Shown here: one piece after another, positions 41,973 to 53,053 of the stretch
How positions within the stretch are numbered: position 1 is the stretch's first letter
Layout of the letters: each line of letters opens with the position of its first letter
Assembly (NCBI RefSeq): GCF_001642475.1
Contig: NW_019174000.1
Span: 62,001-126,000 of the forward strand
DNA: 64,000 bases
Direction: 5' to 3'
Source: Fonsecaea monophora
Lineage: Eukaryota; Ascomycota; Eurotiomycetes; Chaetothyriales; Herpotrichiellaceae
Notes under the pieces: generated by a model
What the model was told of the DNA's origin: nothing
Seen by the model: only the letters and a program-made list of their open reading frames with translations
Database searches by the model: none
Program-made: the position numbers and the translations under genes

Positions 41973-42920
41973 CTAGGGAGTAAAAGTGCGATTCTTTGTT
42001 CCGGTCCTACGGTTCTTTTTGTGTACGAAGCTACTCAGTGGAAGGATGCGAGGGCCTATCATGTGGGAATTCATGACGGGGCGTTGGCAGACACATGGGC
42101 ACACAGACATAATACAGGTCCCACGTCCTTTTTTGGGTCTTTTGTCCAACTACCTAGGAGGTAATAAATATGTAACACAGGTACCACAGGTACTATAAGT
42201 ATTTACAGCAGCTCGGTAGTATTGTGTACTTGTGTATGAGACGAAAGGTAACAATGTTCTTGAAGGTGCTACTACTACCTACCTACCTACCTACCTACCA
42301 CAGATGATTGAGGAGTTTTCTGCACGCTCCCGTCTCGCTGTCTCGCTGTCTCGCAGCTGGAGAGTCGAGTTGGTTTGCCTTTCGACCGACTCTCTCTACA
42401 GAGAGGGCTTTCCTCTCCCTTTTAGATCTGTTGGTTATTCACGCCGAAGAAGCTGTATGTACTGACTGTCGGGTGAACTGGCAACGGAGCACACATGTAT
42501 GCATGTACATTGTTGGGTGGTACTATAGACTGTACAAGGTATACACACCCACACACCCAAAGTTGGGTATACTGCATTGCACTGCACGGCTTCGGGGAGC
42601 CCGTGCCGCATGTCCCGGACCGACGAGTATATACAATGGTCCCACGATACTGTATAGACGAAGTAAGTACTGGTTCCTTTCCCCCTGCCATGCCATGGTT
42701 GCTGTAGGTTGTAGCCATAGCCATTACGGCGATCCTCGACTCATGTACAAGACCATCATTATCCTGCTCTTAATCCGCTCCCCTTCTCGTCCTCTTTCGT
42801 TTTGTCATTTTTCTCCCTCCGTATAGCTTTTTCTGGTTCCCCTGCTGGGAATGGTATTGTCGCTCAAACTTCAAATAATCCGTGTTGCGCCCCATCCGAC
42901 AGTCCCTCACAGTGGCTTCC
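41973..42920. other. Convergent 3' intergenic region with CTAC microsatellite
   Basis: This lies between RAD17 (+) and VTC4 (-). It holds several TACCTAGG/GGTACC motifs at 42150-42200 and a (CTAC)n run at about 42270-42299. No supported gene. Confidence 0.6.
42270..42299. repeat. (CTAC)n microsatellite
   Basis: About six CTAC units after two CTA triplets, in a convergent 3' region. Confidence 0.95.
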
Positions 42921-45406
42921 TCAGCTATCGCTTGGTTGCTGAAACCATCCATTCTCCTTGATCCTAAAGATAAACGTGACCGCTGTGGCGGCTAACAATC
43001 CCACACACAACGCCGTGGTCCCGTACTTATCATAGTACCTTGACACACTAGCTCTCCTTTTGCGAATCATCTGCACCCGCAGATAGTAAATGACAACGCT
43101 ATATATCAACGCTGCAGAGGCGACAATCGTGAACCCCCAAGCCGAAATCAGACTTACATTATCTCCAAAGTTCAAGAGCGCCGCGGCAATGGAGCCGATG
43201 ATAATGCTAAACTCCAGCCACGAGAGAAAGGTGCGTTCGGCGGCAAAGTAGACCTTGGGTTCCACACGAACAGGGACATGTATACGTTTGCCCTTCGGGG
43301 CCTTGAAGCGCTTAACTTGCACTTGACCGGTGAGCTGGTTTCTACCACCGGCGACGGCACCATTCTGCGGCAAGGGAGTGCTCGTGGGGATTTTGTGGAT
43401 GATATTGAGAAGACGGTCGCCGACTAAATGAGCCTGTTTTTTCAGAAGCAGAGGGTAGTATTTCCACGAGTGGGATTGTCGCGCTTGTTCGAGCTCGTCT
43501 TCGGCGTCGTCTTCTTCGGAATCGTACAGGTACTCGTCCGATACACGCAGGGCAGCAGCAACTCTTTCTTCTTCGTCGAGTGAGTTACCGGGAGCTGCGT
43601 AGCTAGCTTCGATGGAGTCTCGATCCTGGGCACGGGAATGCTCGTCAAGTGCTTGCCGTGCAGCCTTCAAGCGCCTGGTGCCTTCATCTTCGGTATCCTG
43701 AGAGCCACCAAACATCGGTGTTGTCTTTCCAGTGGTTTGGGCCTCAACTGCTGGATCATCTGAGTCGTACTCGTCCTCGTCAATATCACTGGTTGAGTAG
43801 CTTGCGGTATTGGCAGGGCGTTCAATGCCGAAGCGGTGAGTGATTGGCTTTCGGATGTCCACGTCCATCTGAGGAAACCAGTAGGGCAGTAGATTAATGC
43901 GGGTAGGGAACAGGGTAGCGGTGCCATGGATGAATTTGGAGAACTTGGGTACAGCTTCGACAAGATGGCTTGCTGTCAGATCACGAATCCACTGAGGTGG
44001 TTCTTGGCCCGCTTGGGTCTGCAACTTGACTTCAAGGACGGCGTAAGGGAATCGTTCAACATCTTCCGGCGGCAGCTGAGGAAAGGGCCAATCGATCCCA
44101 ATGTCCATCCGTCGCCAGTTCTTGCCAGCGCGTTGTCGACCATCAAGGTTGTCTTCGCGGGTCATGGTCAATTCGGTATCCAACGATATTCTCACCCGTG
44201 CGTCACCTGGAAGCTGGAATGCCGTGCGGTGGTAAAAAGACCTGGTCACTGGGACAAGTTTTCGGCTGATGACACGGTATTGGATTTCGCGAGCCAGCTG
44301 TTCGAGGTCATCAATCTCCTTGACGGTCTTCTTTCCCTCTTTCCGCATCTTTGCGAATACCTCTTCTACGGTTAATGTCCCGTCCAAAAAGGCGTTGACG
44401 TTCTTCTCTTTGAGGGTAAACCGAGCTTTGACCGACTTTTCGCCCGTCCAGTCTTCTCGATGTGTCTTCCTCTCAACGAAGATGGTTTCGTTTTCCATGC
44501 CGCCGTACCATCGAAGGCGGATAGCCTCGGCGCCCTCAGTCTTCTTGAGACGGCCCATGTACAACTCCCATGTCTCCGGGTTGTCGTAGTAGATAGACGA
44601 GATGGCTGAATCCTTTTCTTCAAACTCCTTGTTGGGATTAAAGACCAAGACGGGTAAATGCTTTAGGATGATGAGTTTGAGCTCGGTGATATTGTCCGGG
44701 TGGACCCAGTATTTCGTGGTTTGGCGGACAAAGTTCTGCTGAGAACCACCGGCGCTGCTGTCTCCTTTGACAGGGTTTCCTCGCGTCCGGACCAGATCGT
44801 AGAGCCTGGAGAGTTTCACGATAAAGGCATCGTAGTTGTCTTGGAAAAAGGGCTTTGCTTTGAGGCGGGTTGCGAAAGAAGGGCGAAGGATCAACTCGGT
44901 CTGCTTGTCGTGTTTCTTGATGATCTTTTGAAACCCTGTGTAGTTCAATTGGGTGAACTTGGCCAGATCATGGACGTCGGCGATAATGTCGGAAAGGTCG
45001 GCTTCCAGCAGATCGAAATCGTTCTCAAGCTCCGCGTCGGGCTCTGAGTTGTTCTGGTTCTGGCGTTCCTGACGTTCCACCACCTGCTTGACCTCGGACT
45101 CGGCAGCTTTGATCCTCGATATAATCTCCTGGCTCTTGAGCTTTTGAAACGTGAAAACCTTGTCAAGCTCTGCCTCCAGCAGCTGGATGAAGTTGGCTTC
45201 GTCGTCGTCGGTCCATGCCTCCCGTTCGCCGTTCTTGCCGTTGACGAAAGGTTTCTTGAGGGCAGCTTTGAGGTCGTCATAAGCAATATAGTGCCAGTAG
45301 TAGTCCTTGATCAAAGACTGACGGAGCTGCTGGCCGAACCTAGATAAAGATTGACCGTTAGCGAGGAATACGATTGAGCGGGGATGGTATCAGAGCCATA
45401 CTTCAT
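42921..45406 (-). CDS. VTC4: Vacuolar transporter chaperone, polyphosphate polymerase VTC4
   Basis: Two exons, 45406-45402 (only ATGAA) and 45339-42921, coding 807 residues. The tiny first exon is needed to give the invariant SPX start MKFGQQLRQSL. The SPX domain (about 1-160) has Lys-rich helices for inositol pyrophosphate binding. The central polymerase tunnel domain (about 200-490) has TTKYWVHPDNITELKL, EGAEAIRLRWYGG and FVERKTHREDWTGEKSVKARF, with the basic residues that bind polyphosphate and ATP. An acidic linker follows, and a C-terminal DUF202-type membrane domain with three helices (about 700-800). VTC synthesises and translocates polyphosphate into the vacuole. VTC4 rather than VTC2/3 is inferred from the complete basic tunnel. 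Confidence 0.88.
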
Positions 45407-46893
45407 GGTGAGAAGAGCAAGACAGGTGCTGCAGGTCCAGGTCTACAGCATTGGAGACGGAGATGTGAGAAGGGATGATAGCGCAGGAGAGCAGGTAGAA
45501 GACATAGAGCTTAGTCGTAACAAGAGACTCAGCAGAGAATAATTAATAGAGGTCGGAGAGATGTCTTTGGGATCGTGGTGCAGCAGAAGCAAAGCTCACA
45601 ACTAAACAAAACTTGGATGCAGGTAGAAGTCATGGGTGGAGTTGACGCTGGAGGGGCCCTTGGAGAGCACGAATCGGGCTCGCTTACCGGGGTGTCCGGT
45701 TGCGTTAGGGGCTGGATCTGCAGCTGGACGGTGATCCAATGGCATCCGCAGTCTGGGGGAACGTGCACCAGTTCTTCAAGCTCATAAGGCCAGAACATGT
45801 CAATGCAGCGAGTAGCTAGCGAGCTAGTGGGGATCTAGGTACTGAGTAGGTTTGGGGCACCTGCCTAAGCACCCATTACTCACATATTATAAGGGCTTAG
45901 GGGCGCCCACCTATTTTGGCAGGCTAAATACCTAGCCTAACAAGCTGCCTCGTGGGTAAAGAGAAGCAAGATAGGCTTCGAGGTGCAAGTCTCTCTAAGA
46001 GATACTTGTAGATCAGCCACTTTGGGTGCGGGTCTCGAGGTACCTAACTAACTACCCTCCACCATCAAACTACAAGTCAATGTCACTGTCTAACAATGTT
46101 GGTGATTGTCCCGTCCTCGTTAACTCGTAGGTATCTGGGCGGTGTTGTCCTCACCAAGGACAAGTCCGCGGAGCGCATGCACCGCACCACATGCGATTGC
46201 ACGCTCACCTGCGTCAAAGCTGACCCAGCCTCGCGAGGCTGCAGCTGGAAACACCCCCTCCACGCTGCCAGGCCACACTCTGTGGATCAACCATATCTTC
46301 ATACTACACGTTAATGAGCTTTGCTCCAGCTACAGCTTCAAACACTCGGCAAGCTCATCATGATGCCCGAGACATAAGTATTGCATCGATGAATGTCCAC
46401 AAGAGCTGATTGGGACGGCGGTGGCCGTCTGCGACTTCCGCACTGGGACTGGAACCCGAGACAACAATCACATCCCGTCGTCACTTGGCTCATTCGTCTT
46501 CACCCAACGTGGCCAACCTCCCTTCCCATCCTGCTATTTATTTGAAGTTGAGAATGCCATCATCTGCCAGCCAGAGCCAACGACCAGATTCAATTCCATC
46601 GGTCCTTCGATATTCCTGCCATCGATCCGTCCCTCTGCCGCTCCGCCAATCCGTCCCCGCGCATCTTTCGGACTCATAATTCCATCAGGCAACCGCGCTA
46701 GGTTCAAAGGCAGCCACAACCAGGTGTCTACGCCTCAGTGGCAACCTCATTCAACCCAACATCATACATAAGGCTGTGCTTAACACTTGTCGGCTTTTCT
46801 TTGCTCTCCATTCATGAGATACCTTTTTCAATCTATGTTCGATGCGCTGCCTCCTGATATCCATCTTAATGTTCATCTAGCCCTCCGTGCGCC
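45407..46893. promoter_or_regulatory. Divergent region VTC4/F-box with inverted repeats
   Basis: About 1.5 kb without a supported gene. The part 45831-46070 is rich in short inverted repeats: CCTAAGC/GCTTAGG, and AAGTxTCTCT/AGAGATACTT at 45987-46007. It also has CTAGGTAC/GGTACCTA motifs. A 27-codon upstream ORF (46814-46897) overlaps the F-box start codon. Confidence 0.5.
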
Positions 46894-48675
46894 ATGACTT
46901 CTCTCTCGGCAACCCAGGTGGGCGTGAAGCAGATCCCCGATCTACCCAATGAAATCTTCCTGCTCATCATCCAACAATGCCCTCGAGCTACCTTGAAGCA
47001 CCTGCGATTGGTTTCTAAGAATCTGGCTCATATGGTTGAACCTCATCTCTGGCGCAAAGTGGTTCTGGTTCCCAACGACCATTGTATCCTTGGCCTGTAC
47101 AAAGCATTGAAACGCTCAAAGATCACTCGTCACATCACAAGTCTGACGTATGATGGCCGCTTTGGTGCATTTTTCCACTGCATCAAGGCAACTCCACCGG
47201 ATCCAGCTCTCCCATTCCCACAAGATGAACAGGTGAAAGAGATGGCCTTGCTCGATCGTACCTGCTCCGGACATTTCAAACCCTATGAAGAGGCCGCCAT
47301 CGAGGTTGCCATCTTGTCTCGAGTATTACGGATCCTGCCAAATCTGCAGGCAGTCCGCGTCAAAGATCACGAAGATGGCGCCACTATCCCAGCTACCAAA
47401 GTTCCCTCCTTTTATCTCAAGATTTGCAAACGCCTCAGGATCGACCCAGACTCAGTCAACTGGAGTTCTATGTCGGCCAATTCCAGCAGGTCTTACACAA
47501 AAGGCTTTCTGACGGCCGCTTTCTCAGCCGGCTGCCACCTTCAATCCTTCAAGGCAAAAAGCATAGACGGTCGCAACATGTTCGGCGTAGTGCCCATCAA
47601 GGCCCCTGCAGCATTCCAACAACTTCGTATCTGCCGAACCATCACGGAGAACCTCCGCGCCCTGGAGCTCTCGTTCCGTAACGACACGCTGATTAGTACC
47701 GCCAATCATATTGAAGCAGTCCGCTCCCTCTTAGAAGGCGCACCGAGAATCAAGACGCTGAGGCTGCGACTGACGGATTGCAGTGCCAGTCGTTATCAAT
47801 ACGCAGAGGATGATTTGATGTCCGATTTTTGTGGACTCCTGGAAACTTCTGCTGGAACGTGGACGTCTGCGCCTCTCATCCCCAGACTGGAAACGTTGAT
47901 CATCGACGCCTGTATCTGTCACGACGAGGACCTCATGCACTTCCTGAAGATCCACGCCGCCACCCTTAGACGATTAGAATTGTCAAACATAACCCTCCTC
48001 GGCGGCGAAGATCGTCGGGAATGCTGGGTCCGACTGATCAAACACCTGAAGACGGATCTGAAACTCACTTCGGTGTCTTTCAGCGGATGGCTGAGTAATG
48101 GGGGCCGGCAACAATGGTTCGTTGCAAAAGATACTGTAGGCACAGACAGATTGAAGGCTAAAGTGGAAGCCTATGTCGTTGACCGACGTATTCGAGAATG
48201 CCCCCTGGAATCGATCGCCATCCAGCCAAATCAAGGTGATGTTGAGCAACCGGAAGATGGAGAAGAGTTCGAAGGCGACCTAACCTGGACCATGGTCTAC
48301 TCCCTTCACACAGGGGAACAAATGGATTGGCAGTTGACCCAACCATCATTCGGCGTTCATTCAAATGAGGTATCCCAACCACCATCCGAGGCTGGGGATG
48401 TCAATTCACTGGACCAGACACTTTCTGATGGCTGGACATGGCATGCAGTTGATCACTTGGACGACTCGGAACAGGACGAGCCTTTGGACGACGAGCCTCC
48501 TCTTCCCGTCGGGACCATCGAGGGACCTGGTATATTTAGTGGAGGGGCCATCAATTATCAGCCTCCGCCGCACGAAACAGTGAAACTTTTGAAATTCAAC
48601 CCACCTAGCACAACGGAATGGATACCTCTCGCAACTACTGGCAACCTCTTTTCAAATACTGCCTCCAATTGCTGA
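46894..48675 (+). CDS. F-box protein with degenerate leucine-rich region
   Basis: 593 residues, single exon. The F-box is at residues 14-55 (IPDLPNEIFLLIIQQCPRA, then LKHLRLVSKNLAHMVEPHLWRKV). The middle part resembles irregular LRRs (RSLLEGAPRIKTLRLRLTDC, RLETLIIDACICHDEDLMHFLKIHAATLRRLELSNI) and the C-terminus is acidic and Pro-rich. Such proteins are abundant in filamentous ascomycetes and are expected to be SCF adaptors. The substrate is unknown. The start codon overlaps the stop of an upstream ORF (ATGA). Confidence 0.85.
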   Translation: MTSLSATQVGVKQIPDLPNEIFLLIIQQCPRATLKHLRLVSKNLAHMVEPHLWRKVVLVPNDHCILGLYKALKRSKITRHITSLTYDGRFGAFFHCIKATPPDPALPFPQDEQVKEMALLDRTCSGHFKPYEEAAIEVAILSRVLRILPNLQAVRVKDHEDGATIPATKVPSFYLKICKRLRIDPDSVNWSSMSANSSRSYTKGFLTAAFSAGCHLQSFKAKSIDGRNMFGVVPIKAPAAFQQLRICRTITENLRALELSFRNDTLISTANHIEAVRSLLEGAPRIKTLRLRLTDCSASRYQYAEDDLMSDFCGLLETSAGTWTSAPLIPRLETLIIDACICHDEDLMHFLKIHAATLRRLELSNITLLGGEDRRECWVRLIKHLKTDLKLTSVSFSGWLSNGGRQQWFVAKDTVGTDRLKAKVEAYVVDRRIRECPLESIAIQPNQGDVEQPEDGEEFEGDLTWTMVYSLHTGEQMDWQLTQPSFGVHSNEVSQPPSEAGDVNSLDQTLSDGWTWHAVDHLDDSEQDEPLDDEPPLPVGTIEGPGIFSGGAINYQPPPHETVKLLKFNPPSTTEWIPLATTGNLFSNTASNC

Positions 48676-49594
48676 TGGGACCACCAAAGGTCGGTCCGTC
48701 ACTGCAATGGCTATGCAACTTCTACTGAATGGCATATTCTTGGTGGTAGTTTCTTCACTTCTTGTTGATACGCTACCAGAAATGACGAGTTAGCGTGGGT
48801 TTTCTGTGTTTTGCAGCTGTTGTCCAGGGCAAGCTTGGGGTGTAGGGGCGCGTCCACGGTCTCAGGGTGCCTTTTGTACCTTTTGGCGGCGTGACATCTC
48901 GTGCTCGTGTGTGTGGCGGAGTCAACTTTGTGGGTGGCAAGACTTTGTGTTGGAATAACGAGCATCACGACATGACGATTTAAATGCATCAAACGATGCA
49001 AAAAGGAAACGAAAACCGACCCAGGTCTTGCTGTATCAGCCAGTAAGAACGGCGCAGGCATCAAAATCTTAGCTGTTTAATTGTGCTGCACATTCCCAAG
49101 GAAAGGCCTGGTAGCTAGGTACAGTAATTACATACATAGGGAAGTATATCTGAGTCGTCCACCTTTGGCGATTCATGGCCAGAGACGTTATATTCTTGAC
49201 GCGATTCATCCCATCAAATTTAATAATAAAGGGAGGGGAAATGATGCTCCAGAACAAGGAGCAAAAGAGCACGAGGACAATACTAATAATGAGGTAGGTG
49301 CCGATCGTATAAGTGCGGTGATGTACGTAAATAAGTCACTACTCGCTGGGTTACAGGAATGGTGGGTGTGAATTGCCCAGTTGCTCTTGAATTTAGCACG
49401 TCTCTTCTTCTTCTGCTCGTCTGTGTGCTTTCAGTCGAGCAAGTTCTTATATGTACAACACAGCTTAGCCTGGCCAGTGCCCCCAGCGACTCCCCGCTGT
49501 CTCCAGGATTAGGTTGTTTTGCGCATCGGAAAGTCCAATGGGCACTACCCTTTCCACAAGCCAGTGGTCTGACATCCACTCTTTTTACCGACGC
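48676..49594. other. Convergent 3' intergenic region
   Basis: This lies between the F-box gene (+) and NUO-24 (-). It includes one GCTAGGTAC motif near 49114-49122. No gene supported. Confidence 0.5.
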
Positions 49595-50470
49595 TCACAG
49601 CTCCCCGTCTGTCCTCAGGACGTCTTTAATGTGATATGGCTCGCCCAACAACGTCGTCTTCCCCGCCCGCGGCTCGCAGGTCATTCTCTGTTTTCCCTCG
49701 TAGACTTGCGGCCCCGGCCTCGGGACCTTGGACACATCATATCCACTGATGGTGGCTGAGTCCTTCAATGCCTGCAACAGCTGCACGGTCGTCTCCGGTG
49801 TGAGATCCTCGTAGTAGTCATCGTTGATCTGGACCATGGGTGCGTTGACACAGGCGCCTAAACATTCCACCTCGAGCAGCGAGAAGAGTTTGTCTTCAGT
49901 CATCTGGCCGGAGTGGATGCCCAGAAACTCTTCGCACGCTTTCATGATCACGTCGCTCCCGCATCCTCCCAGCATGCACGGCGTGGTGGTGCACACCTGG
50001 ACAAAATATTTCCCCACGGGGTTGCGGTTGTACATGGTATAAAAGGTCGCTACTTCGTAGACACGCATGGGCGGCATCTCGAGGATGCGGGCGACTTCGT
50101 TCATGACGCTGATCGAGGTGTAGCCGTGTTGGCGCTGGCCCAGGTCCAGAAGGGGCATCACGGCGGCTTTCTTGTACTGTGGTGGGTAGCGCTTGGTGAT
50201 CTCATCGATGAGCCGGAGATTCGTTTCATTGAACTTGAAGGGGATGGAAGGGTTGTTTTCGGGAGTGTTGCGATGCTGGCATTCTCTATTAGTTGATGCA
50301 AAACAGACCTCGTTTCGGCGTAATGTGTGCTAACTGACCACTGAGAGCGACTCACTTCGTGACGAAGGTGAGGTCGAGAATTGTCTGGGATGGAACAGCT
50401 GTCTTCGAGGAGCTCTGGTAGCTGTCCTGGTCGCCTGGCGGACCAGCTGTGGCACAAGCTTCGACGCCAT
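49595..50470 (-). CDS. nuo-24: NADH:ubiquinone oxidoreductase 24 kDa subunit
   Basis: Two exons, 50470-50339 and 50275-49595, coding 270 residues. The N-terminus is an Arg/Thr-rich mitochondrial presequence ending FHPRQFSTSPSSRS. The mature part starts with the conserved HRNTPENNPSIPFKF and continues with RYPPQYKKAAVMPLLDLGQRQ and the thioredoxin-like [2Fe-2S] domain. The cluster ligands are the Cys residues of CTTTPCMLGGC (first and second) and of ECLGACVNAPM. The subunit (NDUFV2/NuoE) sits in the N-module of complex I beside the flavin subunit. I place the donor at GTCAGT so that a Val precedes HRNTP as in relatives. Another donor in the same stretch cannot be excluded. Confidence 0.93.
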
Positions 50471-50805
50471 GTTGGGGCGACTTGTGACTTGAATCAATTC
50501 TGGTTCAGGTACGAGAGTACCTTTTGGTAAAATGGACTGCGCCGTCGAGAACGCAGGACGTAGAGGCAGAGCTTCCACCAATGGCAGAGAAGTCAATGTC
50601 ATTTGCCGTTGTAGAGGATTATGGCCCTCCGTAGAGGAAATTCGCTTTTTGCACATGTATTTCACCGTAATTATCATCGTCGTCATTTCTGTCATTTCTG
50701 TCATTTGAAATTCCGCATGCGCGGCGTGTCCCCCTTCTCCACGCTGGCCTGATTGACATTGGGTTGCCGACGACGATGCGGTCTTGAACATTACCCCCTT
50801 CAGGC
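50471..50805. promoter_or_regulatory. Compact divergent promoter NUO-24/OST1
   Basis: Only 335 bases separate the two start codons. It contains a tandem TTCTGTCA/TTTCTGTCATT repeat near 50685-50706. There is no room for a third gene, so the two genes must share or abut promoters. Confidence 0.6.
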
Positions 50806-52398
50806 ATGAGAATGAGGCTCTCATCCGTGGTCGGCGCCGTCCTCGCGCTGTGCACCGGAGTGCTCGGGGCAGAGTCGAATCTCACAGAACATCGAACCAC
50901 GCAAAAGATATTAACGGGCGACTTCAAACCTCCCCAAGTATTCGAGAACACCAACCTCGTTCGGACCATCAACCTCGAGAAAGGTTACGTGAGAGAGACC
51001 ACCAATGTGCTGGTCACAAACACGGACAGCTCACCGCAGTCGGAGTACTATATCCCCTTCGAATATGACCTGATTAGCAAGATTGGCGGCTTTGACGCCC
51101 GGGACAAGAAGAAGCCAGAATTTCCCTTGGAGGTCACCATTGCGGCGTTGTCTGCTGTCTCGGACGACCAGGGCGAAGCTTCAAAGTACGCAGAACCTGG
51201 ACGGGCTCGCACCGAAATGCTTGCTGACTTTCCCAGACCTACTCAATACTATGTCATCCATCTCTCGGAACCGCTGCCGCCTAAACGCACCGTCACTCTC
51301 TCAATATCCTGGAATGTGCTGGGAGTCCTTACGCCTTTGCCCGCCTCTATCAGACAGGAAGAGAAGCAGTACCTTATCTACAATTTCTCCGCCTACGTTC
51401 CCACCGTCTACAAGACAGTCAAACAGAAAACAAAAGTGAAGTTCCCATCGGCGGATGTGCCTGAATATACAACCACGACCGGCTTGACATCGGCCACCGA
51501 TCCAGAAAAGCAAGGGACGTCATTTACATATGGTCCCTACGACACTGTCAAGGTCGAACCAGGCACGACCTATCCAGTGTCTGTGCGGTACGAGTTCAAC
51601 AAGCCACTCCTCGTCTGCAGCCTCCTCGAGCGAGATGTTGAAGTCTCCCATTGGGGAGGTAATTTGGCTACTGAAGAAAGATACTGGCTTCGCCACGACG
51701 GTGCGAAACTTTCCAACCAATTCTCTCGTCTCGCGTGGAGTACGCAAAACTTCTACATCAGCGCAGGTCAGGGGTCTACCTCGGCCTTGCGGGAATTGAA
51801 GGTCCCTCTAAAACCAGGCACCGTCGATCCGTATTTCACCGACGACATCGGGAATGTCTCCACGTCGCGCTTCAGACCCAACAACGTCCGTGAAGCCAGC
51901 TTGGAGCTCAAGCCTCGCTACCCCTTGTTCGGCGGATGGAAGTATAGCTTCCGCATTGGCTGGAACAATGCTCTGTCCTCTGGCCTCCGCAAGCTCCAGA
52001 CTCAGTCCGACACGTATATTTTATCCGTTCCCCTGCTGGAAGGTCCCAAGATGCCAGAAGGCATTCAGTACGAGCAGCTTGTCTTCCGGGTCATTCTGCC
52101 CGAAGGAGCCAAGAACGTCAAATGGCAGACGCATGGTGGAACAGGTGTTCCGCCTCTACATGCCGAATATGATCTCCACAAGACGTTCATGGACACCTTG
52201 GGCCGAACGGAGCTGAAATTGACGGCTTACAACGTCGTCGATGAAGCAAGAGATGTTACCATTCTGGTGACCTACGAGTACCCGTTCCTGGCCGCCTTCC
52301 GAAAACCTGTGACCATCTTCACCGGATTGGCCGTGGTGTTTGTGCTCGCTTACTTGGTGGGCAGCGTGGACACGAGTATTGGGAAGAAGAAGAGATGA
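50806..52398 (+). CDS. OST1: OST1/ribophorin I, oligosaccharyltransferase subunit
   Basis: 530 residues, single exon. A signal peptide (LSSVVGAVLALCTGVLG, about 5-21) is followed by the ribophorin I domain: INLEKGYVRETTNVLVTN, YYIPFEY, YVIHLSEPLPP, PYDTVKVEP, VCSLLERDVEVSHWGGNLA and ELKPRYPLFGGWKYSFRIGWN. One C-terminal membrane helix (VTIFTGLAVVFVLAYLVG) ends with a KKKR tail, a possible ER retention signal. Ost1 is a subunit of the ER complex that transfers the glycan to Asn in nascent proteins. Two ATGs open the frame (MRM); either could be used. Confidence 0.96.
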   Translation: MRMRLSSVVGAVLALCTGVLGAESNLTEHRTTQKILTGDFKPPQVFENTNLVRTINLEKGYVRETTNVLVTNTDSSPQSEYYIPFEYDLISKIGGFDARDKKKPEFPLEVTIAALSAVSDDQGEASKYAEPGRARTEMLADFPRPTQYYVIHLSEPLPPKRTVTLSISWNVLGVLTPLPASIRQEEKQYLIYNFSAYVPTVYKTVKQKTKVKFPSADVPEYTTTTGLTSATDPEKQGTSFTYGPYDTVKVEPGTTYPVSVRYEFNKPLLVCSLLERDVEVSHWGGNLATEERYWLRHDGAKLSNQFSRLAWSTQNFYISAGQGSTSALRELKVPLKPGTVDPYFTDDIGNVSTSRFRPNNVREASLELKPRYPLFGGWKYSFRIGWNNALSSGLRKLQTQSDTYILSVPLLEGPKMPEGIQYEQLVFRVILPEGAKNVKWQTHGGTGVPPLHAEYDLHKTFMDTLGRTELKLTAYNVVDEARDVTILVTYEYPFLAAFRKPVTIFTGLAVVFVLAYLVGSVDTSIGKKKR

Positions 52399-53053
52399 TT
52401 CTACATACCCACGCTCTTTGGCCAGGAGTTGTAAAGTGGAGAGAGCTCCGACACTAGCTTTTGACGTATGTATTACCTCTTCTCTCTTTGGTCTGTTTGT
52501 AGATTATCGAGAAAAAAAAAGGGATCTTGTTTCCTGTTCCTGGGAAGTGGATAGAAAAACTCTAGGTATGAATTCCAAAGTCTTTGGGAAATTTCCATTT
52601 CATCTGCATGATTCATGAACTCTGATGAACGTTCACTTCGCTTCGTTGGAGCAAGAATGCATGTCCTGTCCTGTCCTGTCCTGTGCTGATTTAACCCTAC
52701 GTGATCCAACCTGTGGCTCCGGGATTCCAGGACTTTCGTGTCGTGTTGTGTCGTTCCTTATATGTGCTCTCTCCATCCAGATTCCAGAATAGACCAAGCT
52801 ACCTCCTTGACCTGGAACAAGAAAGCGCCGTGTCGTGCAGTGCGGTATCAACTATCTCGTAAAGAGAAGAGTACATCTCCAATTCCCCCTAAAAATGCAA
52901 GCTCTAATTCCATGGCCAAAGATGACTCCCGTTTTCGCTTCGAAGAAAACAGAATCCAAACCACAACGCAACCTATGGCTCGTCTCAGCTCAACTCGACT
53001 CAATCTGACCGCAAAAAGGAGAAGAGTTCGTCTTTTGGTTACGGGTAGAAATC
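52399..53053. other. Convergent 3' intergenic region with TGTCC minisatellite
   Basis: This lies between OST1 (+) and the PolX gene (-). It contains four to five TGTCC units at 52662-52684 and a poly-A run near 52512. No gene. Confidence 0.6.
52662..52684. repeat. (TGTCC)n short tandem repeat
   Basis: Four exact pentamers and a fifth altered one, in non-coding sequence. Confidence 0.9.

Noticed and set aside
42308..42826. 172-codon plus-strand open frame
   Set aside because: It lies in a convergent 3' region with simple repeats. The composition is irregular and no domain is visible.
46421..46771. 116-codon plus-strand open frame upstream of the F-box gene
   Set aside because: Pro/Ser/Arg-rich without recognisable features. 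More likely leader or promoter sequence.
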